64,000 bases of DNA from VXYL01 sp965199945. Lineage in GTDB: Bacteria > Pseudomonadota > Gammaproteobacteria > Pseudomonadales > Azotimanducaceae. Positions 26,716 to 34,960 of this stretch are shown here, one piece after another. The notes below the pieces were generated by a model. The model was not told the origin of the DNA. It did not search any database and worked only from the letters and a program-made list of their open reading frames with translations. The position numbers and the translations under genes were made by a program. The stretch covers positions 4,402,001 through 4,466,000 of the forward strand of contig OZ241354.1 of assembly GCA_965199945.1 (NCBI GenBank). The letters are read 5' to 3'. Each line of letters begins with the position of its first letter. Position 1 is the stretch's first letter.

Positions 26716-27432
26716 TCACGGGCGGGCCACGAAAGAACCCCAGTTGAGGCAGCGGAACCACAGCTGCGCATCGCCGAAGCCGGCCTGCCGCAAGCGCTCC
26801 AGATGTGCGTCCTCCGCATCAATGCGCATGACGTTCTCCAGCGCCGCTCGCTTCTGCGCGATTTCAAGCTCGCTGTAGCCGTTGGCGCGCTTGAAGGCCA
26901 GGTGCAGGTCCTCGAAGAAGGCGTTGCCGGCGAGCTTCTCGGAGAGCACCAGCGCGCCGCCGTCGGCCAGACAGCCGCGAATGCGGCGAAGCAGCGGCAG
27001 GCGGTCCTCCGGCGGCAGGAACTGCAACGTGTAGTTGAGGATCACGGCGTCCGCCGGCGCGAAATCAGTGGCGCGGATGTCCGCTTCGATCCAGCGCACG
27101 CGGGTTTCGCCACCGGCGAGCTCGGCCGCCCGCGCCAACATCGGCGCCGAGGCGTCCACGGCGACCACTTCGCAAGCCATGTCGCCGACGGCTTTCAGAA
27201 CCGCCTGGCTCGCCGCGCCGAGGGAGCAGCCGAGGTCGTAGCAGCGCCCGCCGGGGCGCAAGCGCGAGGCCGCGATCAGCCCCGAGAGCGCGGCCACGGT
27301 CTCGTAGCCGGGAACGGAGCGGCGGATCATGTCCGGGAACACCGCCGCGACCTGGGCATCGAAGGCGAAGTCCGCCAAGTCGCCGCGCTCGCGCGCGAAC
27401 AGGCGGTCGCGTTCGCCGGCTGCGTCGGGCAT
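26716..27432 (-). CDS. cmoA: Carboxy-S-adenosyl-L-methionine synthase
   Basis: CmoA makes carboxy-SAM from SAM and prephenate for CmoB. The 238-residue protein has FDAQVAAVFPDMIRRSVPGY, the binding motif CYDLGCSLGAASQAVL, and ILNYTLQFLPPEDR, all typical. The length is close to the 247 of E. coli. The ATG at 27432 gives the usual short lead to the FAFD motif. It is the first gene of the minus-strand series and is divergent from the sensor-ppk1 operon across 103 bp. Together with trhO in this window it completes the cmo5U34 pathway. Confidence 0.94.
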   Translation of the reverse strand: MPDAAGERDRLFARERGDLADFAFDAQVAAVFPDMIRRSVPGYETVAALSGLIAASRLRPGGRCYDLGCSLGAASQAVLKAVGDMACEVVAVDASAPMLARAAELAGGETRVRWIEADIRATDFAPADAVILNYTLQFLPPEDRLPLLRRIRGCLADGGALVLSEKLAGNAFFEDLHLAFKRANGYSELEIAQKRAALENVMRIDAEDAHLERLRQAGFGDAQLWFRCLNWGSFVARP

Positions 27433-27535
27433 GGCGCTCGATTCTACGCCACCGGCCGGGCGCTGGCCGGCAACGCGCCGGTTTCGCTGGTTTCCCTTAT
27501 GATTCCCGCATCCACTTCGGCGGCGGGAGGGGAAC

Positions 27536-28270
27536 ATGGCGAAGATACTGGTGGGCTTGTCGGCGCTGTCGCTCGTGCTGATCGGCGTGGCGACGATGCT
27601 GTTCTGGCGCGGCATTGAGATCGAAGACGCCATCGAGCGCAGCTGGGCGATGCGCGAGCGGGCGAACTTGCTCGCCGACGAACTGCGCCAGACCTCCGAC
27701 GACCTGACGCGCATGGCCAGAACCTACGCCGCCACCGGCGACGAGCGCTATCGCCAGTACTTCCAGGAAATCCTGGACATCCGCAACGGCAGCGCGCCGC
27801 GTCCGCAGGACTACCACGAAGTCTACTGGGACCTCGTCACGGCCGACGGCGAGCGCCCGCGCCCCGCCGATGCGCCGGTGGCGCTGCGCGCACTGATGGA
27901 ACACGCCGGCATCACGCCGGCCGAGCTCGATCTCTTGGCCGCTGCCGAAGACCAGTCGAACGAGCTCACGCTGCTGGAGAACAGCGCCTTCGACGCGGTG
28001 GGCAGCGGCGAGCGGGAGGCCGCCCTGCAACTGCTGCACGCCGCCGACTACCATCAGGCGAAGGCGCGGATCATGCGCCCGCTGCTGGACTTCTTCATGG
28101 CCGTGGACGCCCGCAGCGCGGGACAGGTGGCGGACCTGGTGCAGCGCAAGCGCGCCATGAACCGCTACGTGCTGGCGACGATCGTCACGCTGCTGGCGCT
28201 GACCGCGGTGTCGCTGGTGCTGGCCTTCGTCGCGCATCGCAGCCCGCCCGCCACGCGCCCGCAGCAATGA
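27536..28270 (+). CDS. Stand-alone periplasmic four-helix sensor-like membrane protein
   Basis: A 244-residue protein with two membrane helices, VGLSALSLVLIGVATMLFW at the start and VLATIVTLLALTAVSLVLAFV at the end, around a 170-residue helical periplasmic domain. RQTSDDLTRMARTYAATGDE and YFQEILDIRNGSAPRPQDYH are typical of input domains of histidine kinases, cyclases and chemoreceptors. After the second helix only about ten residues remain (HRSPPATRPQQ), so no HAMP, kinase or cyclase domain is present. Its stop overlaps the ppk1 start (ATGA). GGGAGGGG precedes the ATG. It may pass a signal to PPK1 or another partner, or be a truncated sensor; the coupling favours the first. Confidence 0.75.
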   Translation: MAKILVGLSALSLVLIGVATMLFWRGIEIEDAIERSWAMRERANLLADELRQTSDDLTRMARTYAATGDERYRQYFQEILDIRNGSAPRPQDYHEVYWDLVTADGERPRPADAPVALRALMEHAGITPAELDLLAAAEDQSNELTLLENSAFDAVGSGEREAALQLLHAADYHQAKARIMRPLLDFFMAVDARSAGQVADLVQRKRAMNRYVLATIVTLLALTAVSLVLAFVAHRSPPATRPQQ

Positions 28271-30408
28271 CGCCAATGACGCCAACGACGAAGGCCACCG
28301 AGGAGGTCCCGGCGGGGCCCGAAGCGAGAACGACGAAGCTCGACAGCCCCGCGCTGTACATCAACCGCGAGCTGTCGCAGCTGGAGTTCAATCGCCGCGT
28401 GCTCGACCTGGCCAAGAGCGAGGACGTGCCGCTCCTCGAACGGCTTCGGTTCCTGTGCATCGCCGGTTCGATTCTCGACGAGTTCTTCGAGATCCGCGTC
28501 GCCGGCTTGAAGCAGCAACGAGCGCTTGGGGCGACCCAGCGCGGGCCGGACAACTTCTCGCCGTCGGAGCAGCTGCGGCGCATCGCCCAAGCGGCGCACG
28601 AAGTGGTGGACGAGCAGTACCGCATCCTCAACGACGTGCTGTTTCCGCTCCTCGATGCGCAAGGCATCCGCTTTCGCAAGCGCGCGCAGTGGCGCGACGG
28701 CGCGAACGGCGAACGCCAGTGGCTTGCGGACTTCTTCCATCGCGAGCTCGAACCCATCCTCACGCCCATCGGCCTCGATCCCGCGCATCCGTTCCCGAGG
28801 ATCCTCAACAAGAACCTCACCTTCATCGTGACCTTGGAGGGCAAGGACGCCTTCGGGCGCAACAGCGGCATGGCCGTGGTGCAGGCGCCGCGCTCGCTGC
28901 CGCGGGTGATCGGCCTGCCGGAGGAGTGCGCCGGCAGCCCCTACGACTTCGTCTTCCTGTCCTCCATCATCCATGCCCATGTCGAGGAGCTCTTTCCCGG
29001 CATGAAGGCGCTCGGCTGCTACCAGTTCCGCGTCACCCGCGACAGCGATCTGTTCGTGGACGAAGAAGCCGTGGACGACCTGCTGCAGGCGGTCGGCGGC
29101 GAACTCACCTCAAGGCGTTTCGGCGACGCCGTGCGCCTGGAACTGGCCGACGACTGCCCGCCGGAGGTGGGCCGCTTTCTGGCCGACCAGTTCTCGCTCG
29201 GCGAAGAGGACGTGTACTTCTGCAGCGGCCCGGTGAACCTGATGCGACTCAACCAGGTGCCCGATCTGGTGGATCGCCCGGACCTCAAGTATGCCGGCTT
29301 CACGCCCCGGGTGCCGCCGCGCATCCCCGCCGCGGCGGACGTCTTCTCGGCGATCCGCGACGGCGACATCCTGCTGCACCACCCCTTCCACTCGTTCGCG
29401 CCGGTGCTGGACTTCCTGCAAGGGGCGGCGGCGGACCCGAACGTGCTGGCGATTCGCCAGACCCTGTACCGCACCGGCGTCGATTCCTCGGTGGTGAAAG
29501 TGCTGCTCGACGCGGCGCTGGCGGGCAAGGACGTGCTGGTGGTGATCGAGCTGCGCGCTCGATTCGACGAGGCGGCCAACATCGAACTCGCCAACCAGCT
29601 GCAGGAAGCCGGCGCCCAGGTGGTGTACGGCATCGTCGGCTACAAGACCCACGCCAAGATGACGCTGGTGATTCGCCGCGAGGGCCAGCGGCTGCGCCGC
29701 TACGCGCATCTGGGAACGGGCAACTACCATGCCCGCACGGCCCGCCAGTACACGGACTACGGCCTCCTCACCTGCGACGACGAGCTGGTGTTCGACGTGC
29801 AGCGCGTGTTCCAGCAACTGACGGCCCTGGGGCGCACCGGGCCGCTGCACAAGATGCTGCAATCGCCGTTCACCCTGCACGAGGCGGTGCTCAAGCACAT
29901 CGACCAGGAGATCGCCCACGCCAAGGCGGGACGCAGCGCCGGCGTGAAGGCGAAGATGAACCAGCTCATCGAGCCGAAGGTGATCCAGGCGCTCTATCGG
30001 GCCTCCCAGGCTGGCGTGCGCGTGCAGCTGGTGGTGCGCGGCATCTGTTCGCTGCGGCCCGGCGTGGCGGGCGTCTCGGAGAACATCACCGTGCGCTCCG
30101 TGCTCGGCCGGTTTCTCGAACATGCGCGCATCTTCGTGTTCGAGAACGGCGGCGAGGCGAAGGTCTATCTTTCCAGCGCGGACTGGATGGGGCGCAACTT
30201 CTTCTCCCGGGTCGAGACGTGCTTCCCAATCGAAGACGAGGAGAGCCGCCGCGCCATCGTCGAAGAAGGGCTGGAACCGTATCTGCGCGACAACGCCCAG
30301 GCCTGGCTGCTGCGTCCCGACGGCAGCTACGAGCAGGCCGAAGCCGCCAAAGGCGAAGAGCGCTTCTGCGCCCAGGAATGGCTGCTGGAGCACCTCGGCG
30401 CAGCCTGA
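28267..30408 (+). CDS. ppk1: Polyphosphate kinase 1
   Basis: PPK1 builds polyphosphate from ATP reversibly. The 713-residue protein has the family's four domains: N-terminal helices (YINRELSQLEFNRRVL), head domain, and two PLD-like catalytic domains. The phosphorylated His is H462 in YKTHAKMTLVIRR, followed by HLGTGNYHARTARQYTDYG. The second catalytic segment is SSADWMGRNFFSRVE. It is translated from an ATG overlapping the sensor-like gene. The last 254 bp are repeated at 34417-34670. It converges on ppx, though the captured helicase now separates them. Confidence 0.95.
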   Translation: MTPMTPTTKATEEVPAGPEARTTKLDSPALYINRELSQLEFNRRVLDLAKSEDVPLLERLRFLCIAGSILDEFFEIRVAGLKQQRALGATQRGPDNFSPSEQLRRIAQAAHEVVDEQYRILNDVLFPLLDAQGIRFRKRAQWRDGANGERQWLADFFHRELEPILTPIGLDPAHPFPRILNKNLTFIVTLEGKDAFGRNSGMAVVQAPRSLPRVIGLPEECAGSPYDFVFLSSIIHAHVEELFPGMKALGCYQFRVTRDSDLFVDEEAVDDLLQAVGGELTSRRFGDAVRLELADDCPPEVGRFLADQFSLGEEDVYFCSGPVNLMRLNQVPDLVDRPDLKYAGFTPRVPPRIPAAADVFSAIRDGDILLHHPFHSFAPVLDFLQGAAADPNVLAIRQTLYRTGVDSSVVKVLLDAALAGKDVLVVIELRARFDEAANIELANQLQEAGAQVVYGIVGYKTHAKMTLVIRREGQRLRRYAHLGTGNYHARTARQYTDYGLLTCDDELVFDVQRVFQQLTALGRTGPLHKMLQSPFTLHEAVLKHIDQEIAHAKAGRSAGVKAKMNQLIEPKVIQALYRASQAGVRVQLVVRGICSLRPGVAGVSENITVRSVLGRFLEHARIFVFENGGEAKVYLSSADWMGRNFFSRVETCFPIEDEESRRAIVEEGLEPYLRDNAQAWLLRPDGSYEQAEAAKGEERFCAQEWLLEHLGAA

Positions 30409-30687
30409 ACGCGCCGGGCCTGAAGCGCTTCGTCAGCGCCCTTCCACGGTCAGGCGCAGGGGAACGGCGGCGAGGTAGTCGGACTTTCTGCTTCAGTGCC
30501 AGCCCGGTGAGCGGATGGTCGCCCAGCCAGTTGCCGGGCAAGACCTTCCCCGCGGCCAGCGTCGATGCCCACGGAGAACGGCGGCAGCGGCGCGGTGGTG
30601 CGCGCCCGGTGCAGCACCACGGCGATGCGCAGCAGTGCGCACACCGGCAGCAGGCGGGGCGATTGCCGGGGGCGTCCGTCGGGAACT
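30155..30687. repeat. Direct repeat, left copy (ppk1 3' end plus decayed ppx 3' end)
   Basis: This stretch matches 34417-34960 in the same orientation. The ppk1 part (30155-30408) differs from the right copy at only two positions in 254. The following part differs much more, with a net loss of about 11 bp. The two copies flank the helicase gene and mark the edges of an inserted or duplicated segment. Confidence 0.9.
30433..30687 (-). pseudogene. Remnant of ppx 3' end
   Basis: The minus strand still reads RQSPRLLPVCALLRIAVVLH and PGNWLGDHPLTGLAL, the C-terminus of exopolyphosphatase, but an 8-bp loss near 30550 breaks the frame and several residues differ from the intact ppx (34698-36335). 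The stop position corresponds to that of ppx. It has no upstream part and is a remnant. The 30688-30821 stretch after it has no gene, but TAAGAT at 30787-30792 may be a -10 box for the helicase gene. Confidence 0.85.
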
Positions 30688-30821
30688 GGACCAGCGACGG
30701 GCACCGGCGCTACTGCTTCCGTTGATGCGCCTGCACGCATGCAGGACGTCCAGCGCGCGGTGGTGCGGTGCGGTGCTCACTTGCGCTAAGATGCGTTGTC
30801 AATGGATCGACGGACAGACCG

Positions 30822-33800
30822 ATGCATCTGACGGCTCGACTTGCGTGGCACGACAACGGTTGGAACGGTGCCATTTGCCGGCAACCGGATTGCAACACCT
30901 ATTGCGTTGGCAAACAGTCCTACCCCGGCGACCTGATCGCGCAGCAACGGGACACTGGCCGAGAGGTCAAGAACGCAGGCCGTTCGGTTGCAGCACTCGC
31001 AGGAGACGATCTGCCACCTTGCGTCTACAGCGTGAACGCTTTTGGCGATGACACCATCACGGGCTACTCCAATCCTCCCGACTTCATGCGCGACGGCGCG
31101 GATCGAGCCGATTGGGATATTCCTCCGGCCACCATCTGCGTGTGGCCTTACGAGGAGGTCTACTCCGACGACATAAAGGACGGTCTGGGGCGCTACGACA
31201 ACGACGCCCGCTTGGACAAGGTGGAGCAGTTCCTCGCCGACATCGCCGTTGACGAGAGCCTCATCTTCTACTATGCCAACTATTCGAACCCGTTCTCGGA
31301 AGAAGAACACCCCCGATATGCTCTGGTAGGCGTTTCCCGTGTGCGGGAGATTGGGCCGCCGTTGCGCTACCCCAACACGAGCGACTACGTGCGGGAACGA
31401 TTCGCGGGCGGATTGGTTTGGGCTCGCAATGTCTCGTCGCATTATCCAGAACAAGGTCTCCGGCTGCCGTATCACCGCTACCGGGAGGACAGCGAGGCCT
31501 TGTCTCGCTTGGCGGTATTCCCGGAGAACCCGCGGGTGTGCAAATACGGTACCCGACGCATTTCGGACGACGACGCGATCGGTCTCTTGGAACAGTTCCT
31601 TGACGCGGTTGACGTACTGCACAGCCTCGGCGACGACAGTGAGAATTGGGCGCAGCGGAAAGAGTGGCTCAATGGGTGCATCGCCGATCTGTGGCGCCGC
31701 CGTGGACTCTACCCAGGCCTCCCCAATGTGTTGCGCCTGCTCCAAGCCGACGACGCGGTCGTGCCGGTGATCGACGCCATCAATGCCGGCAATGCTACGC
31801 AGGTGCATGGGGACGTGTTTTCGGCGCTCGACAAAGGCGCCGAAGCGCCGAGCATCCGGCTGACCGGTCGCGCTTTGAAGACAGTTTCGCGTCAGTGGCA
31901 GTTGCGCACAGACGCTGAACGCATGTTGCTTGCGTCCATATTGCCGCGCATCGACCTTGACCTCGATCAAATGAAGCGCATAGCGTCACCTGACGACAGA
32001 TTGCGGGAAGCGCACGGCCTTTCCTTTGCGGTTGATGCGCCGCTGAAAAACCCTTACCTGATTTGCGAACACTACATGGGCGACAGTCGCGACGGCTGCA
32101 TTCCTTGGTCGACGGTTGACCGGGGTGTGCTGCCATCCCCGGACGTCGGCGGAACGCCCGGTGCCGACATGGAGATTGATGACGCCCGGCGTTTGCGTGC
32201 GTTGTGCGTGGACGAGCTCAAACGCGAGCCCAATCATACGTTCCAAGCCGCCAGCGCCATCTTGGGCCACGTCAACAAGCGGCTTGAGGCTTTGCCCGAC
32301 TGGAAATCTGCGAACTTTACCGAACGCTACTTTGACGTTGATCGAGACACGCTCGAGCAGGCGCTGGTCTTTCGCACCGAGGACCAGCGCCCGTGGCTGT
32401 ATTGGCGTCCCGTCTACGAAGACGAACGCGTGGTCGAAGCGGCCTTGGTGAAATTGGCACAGCGGCCCGACATCCGGCTCATGAGACCATTCGACAAGGG
32501 GCAGTGGTTCGACGAAATACTGGATCCAAATAGCAACTTGCTCGACAAAGCCCGTGAACGCTATCGAAGCGCCGTAGAGAGCCAGGCGACCGCCTGCGAT
32601 GCGATCTTTCGGCGGCCGTTGGCAGTGGTGACGGGAGCAGCCGGGACAGGCAAGACCACGACAATCTGCGCCATTATCAAGGCCGTCCGCACAACGGAGG
32701 GAGAAGGCGCGTCAATCACCGTAATGGCACCGACGGGCAAGGCGTCGGACCGCCTTCGCAGCAAGCTTCTGCAACGTGAAATAGAGGGCGTGAGAATCTC
32801 CACGGTGCATTCTTTTCTCGCTAAGGAAGGCTGGTTGAACGACAATCTCAGTTATCGACGAAAGGGCGGCCGCCGGCAAGGTGCGGGCACCATCATTATC
32901 GACGAGGCGTCCATGCTCGAGCTCGGGTTGATGGCAACGTTCGTCCGCGCCATCGACTGGCGGGCAGTTCGTCGTCTAGTCCTCGTCGGCGACCCGAATC
33001 AACTTCCTCCCATAGGACGGGGCCGCGTGTTCGCCGACACGATTGCATGGTTGTCCAGCAGAGAGCCGCGGTGTGTTGCCAAGCTCGAACACAATCTGCG
33101 TCAGTTGGAAAACGAAGTGGCACGCAAGGGCACTGCGATCCTCCGCCTAGCCAACCTATTCATCGCACAAAGCGCTGATGACGGGGGCGAGGCAACGACG
33201 CCAGATGCGGAGCAATTGCTTACCCAAGTCCATCGGGGCGGCGATGTGGATACGGACTTGCATGTTGTGTACTGGCATGACGACCAACAGATTGCGGCGC
33301 AGCTAATCCGTACCATCGAGGCGGAAATGTCCGCCCAAACTGAGCAATCGCCAACCGTCGATAAGCCCTACAAGCTCTGGCGTTCAGCAATGGAGTGGGA
33401 ACCCCATCGATATCAGGTACTGACGCCACATCGTGGGGAAATGCACGGAGTCGAAGCACTGAATACAGCCATCCAAGGTCGAATGTCCACCGAGGCAATA
33501 CGCCGCTACGGCACGCTAAGCGGCGTAACGTTGTTCGACAAGGTGATTCAAGTACGCAATCGGTCGCAATCGAATCCTATTTCTGCATACAACCAGCAGG
33601 AGAGAAGGCGCGATCGGATAGAGATTTTCAACGGACAAATTGGTTTTGTCTCTAAGCACTTTACGGACCGCTCCAAGAATGGATATAACTTGAAACGGTT
33701 TTCGGTACGGTTCGCCGACAAGCCGGACTGGGTTGTGGACTACGAGAGCGCCGATGTAGAGGAAAACCTAGAGCTCGCCTACGCGGTCTCTGTTCACAAG

Positions 33801-34400
33801 GCCCAAGGGAGTGAGTTCGACCACACCTATATCGTAGTGCCCAAGAACCACGGCCGACCTCTTTCGCCGGAACTCCTTTACACGGCGTTGACGCGGGCGG
33901 TCAAACACTGCACACTGCTTATTGAACAGGATGCAGCAACGCTGCTTGCGGCGAGACGGCCAGAAAATGGACAAATCAAGCAAGTCAACTCGTCGTTGTT
34001 CGAGGGTATGTTCCAAGCCGTTCCGGAGGCACTCCTTCGACGGGCGGACTGGTATCCGGAGGGCCTTGTTCACGAAGCGCTGACTGGAGACATGGTACGC
34101 TCCAAATCCGAGCTGATCATTGCCAATCTGCTTGCGGAGCGTGGTATTTCCTTCGGCTACGAAAAACCTCTGACGGCACCGGACGGGACGATGTATTTGC
34201 CCGATTTTTCGATTGTTCATCGTGGGGAGACATGGTTCTGGGAGCATTGGGGAAGGTCTGATGACGAATACCGCGATCACCGCCAGACCAAAGTGGCTTG
34301 GTACCACAAGCACTTCCCGGGGCACTTGGTCGAATCCTTCGAAAGTTCGACTCTGAGCCGCGACGCCGAGCGAATAATTCAGGAGAAATTCACCGAGTGA
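30822..34400 (+). CDS. RecD-like superfamily 1 helicase with C-terminal nuclease-like domain
   Basis: A 1192-residue protein starting at ATG 30822 (MHLTARLAWHDNGWNGAICR). Residues 1-580 form an N-terminal domain with several Cys (CRQPDCNTYC), of no function I know. The helicase core has Walker A TGAAGTGKTTT (near 604), Walker B DEASM (near 694), VGDPNQLPP (near 722) and VSVHKAQGSEFDH (near 992), then LLYTALTRAVK, as in RecD2. The last 110 residues (RSKSELIIANLLAERGI, then YLPDFS and WFWEHWGR) resemble PD-(D/E)xK nucleases in which the usual ExK is EHW. Codon use is visibly more A/T-rich than in ppk1 or ppx, suggesting transfer. A DNA-processing or phage-defence role is likely. Confidence 0.85.
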   Translation: MHLTARLAWHDNGWNGAICRQPDCNTYCVGKQSYPGDLIAQQRDTGREVKNAGRSVAALAGDDLPPCVYSVNAFGDDTITGYSNPPDFMRDGADRADWDIPPATICVWPYEEVYSDDIKDGLGRYDNDARLDKVEQFLADIAVDESLIFYYANYSNPFSEEEHPRYALVGVSRVREIGPPLRYPNTSDYVRERFAGGLVWARNVSSHYPEQGLRLPYHRYREDSEALSRLAVFPENPRVCKYGTRRISDDDAIGLLEQFLDAVDVLHSLGDDSENWAQRKEWLNGCIADLWRRRGLYPGLPNVLRLLQADDAVVPVIDAINAGNATQVHGDVFSALDKGAEAPSIRLTGRALKTVSRQWQLRTDAERMLLASILPRIDLDLDQMKRIASPDDRLREAHGLSFAVDAPLKNPYLICEHYMGDSRDGCIPWSTVDRGVLPSPDVGGTPGADMEIDDARRLRALCVDELKREPNHTFQAASAILGHVNKRLEALPDWKSANFTERYFDVDRDTLEQALVFRTEDQRPWLYWRPVYEDERVVEAALVKLAQRPDIRLMRPFDKGQWFDEILDPNSNLLDKARERYRSAVESQATACDAIFRRPLAVVTGAAGTGKTTTICAIIKAVRTTEGEGASITVMAPTGKASDRLRSKLLQREIEGVRISTVHSFLAKEGWLNDNLSYRRKGGRRQGAGTIIIDEASMLELGLMATFVRAIDWRAVRRLVLVGDPNQLPPIGRGRVFADTIAWLSSREPRCVAKLEHNLRQLENEVARKGTAILRLANLFIAQSADDGGEATTPDAEQLLTQVHRGGDVDTDLHVVYWHDDQQIAAQLIRTIEAEMSAQTEQSPTVDKPYKLWRSAMEWEPHRYQVLTPHRGEMHGVEALNTAIQGRMSTEAIRRYGTLSGVTLFDKVIQVRNRSQSNPISAYNQQERRRDRIEIFNGQIGFVSKHFTDRSKNGYNLKRFSVRFADKPDWVVDYESADVEENLELAYAVSVHKAQGSEFDHTYIVVPKNHGRPLSPELLYTALTRAVKHCTLLIEQDAATLLAARRPENGQIKQVNSSLFEGMFQAVPEALLRRADWYPEGLVHEALTGDMVRSKSELIIANLLAERGISFGYEKPLTAPDGTMYLPDFSIVHRGETWFWEHWGRSDDEYRDHRQTKVAWYHKHFPGHLVESFESSTLSRDAERIIQEKFTE

Positions 34401-34416
34401 GGAAGAGGGGCTGGGC

Positions 34417-34670
34417 AGGCGAAGGTCTATCTTTCCAGCGCGGACTGGATGGGGCGCAACTTCTTCTCCCGGGTCGAGACGTGCTTCCCAATCGAAGACG
34501 AGGAGAGCCGCCGCGCCATCGTCGAAGAAGGGCTGGAACCGTATCTGCGCGACAACGCCCAGGCCTGGCTGCTGCGTCCCGACGGCAGCTACGAGCAGGC
34601 CGAAGCCGCCAAAGGCGACGAGCGCTTCTGCGCCCAGGAGTGGCTGCTGGAGCACCTCGGCGCAGCCTGA
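34417..34670 (+). pseudogene. Remnant of ppk1 3' end
   Basis: Encodes the last 84 residues of PPK1 in frame (GRNFFSRVETCFPIEDEESR is intact), with one substitution, Glu to Asp, near the end. It has no start of its own beyond chance codons and none of the catalytic core, so it is a duplication remnant. Confidence 0.9.
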
Positions 34671-34960
34671 ACCGCCGGGCGGCTTAACGCTGCCTCGTCA
34701 GCGCCCTTCCACGGTCAGGCGCAGGGGAACGGCGGCGAGGTAGTCGGCTTCCTGCTCCAGGTCCAGCCCGGTGAGGGGGTGGTCGCGCAGCCAGTTGCCG
34801 GGGAAGACCAGCTTGATCTCCCGGCGGCTGGCGTCGATGCGTACGGAGAACCGCGGCAGCGGGGCGGCGGTGCGGGCGCGGTGCAGCACCACGGCGATGC
34901 GCAGCAAGGCGCACACGGCCAGCAGGCGGGGCGATTGTCGAGCGTCGTCCGTCGGGAACT
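34417..34960. repeat. Direct repeat, right copy (ppk1 3' remnant plus true ppx 3' end)
   Basis: Right partner of 30155-30687. Homology begins abruptly at 34417, 16 bp after the helicase stop, and ends near GGGAACT at 34954-34960. Here the ppx end is the functional one and the ppk1 end is the leftover. Confidence 0.9.

Noticed and set aside
34449..34670. A possible small gene after the helicase
   Set aside because: The 73 codons are the exact C-terminus of ppk1, duplicated; there is no start region of its own.
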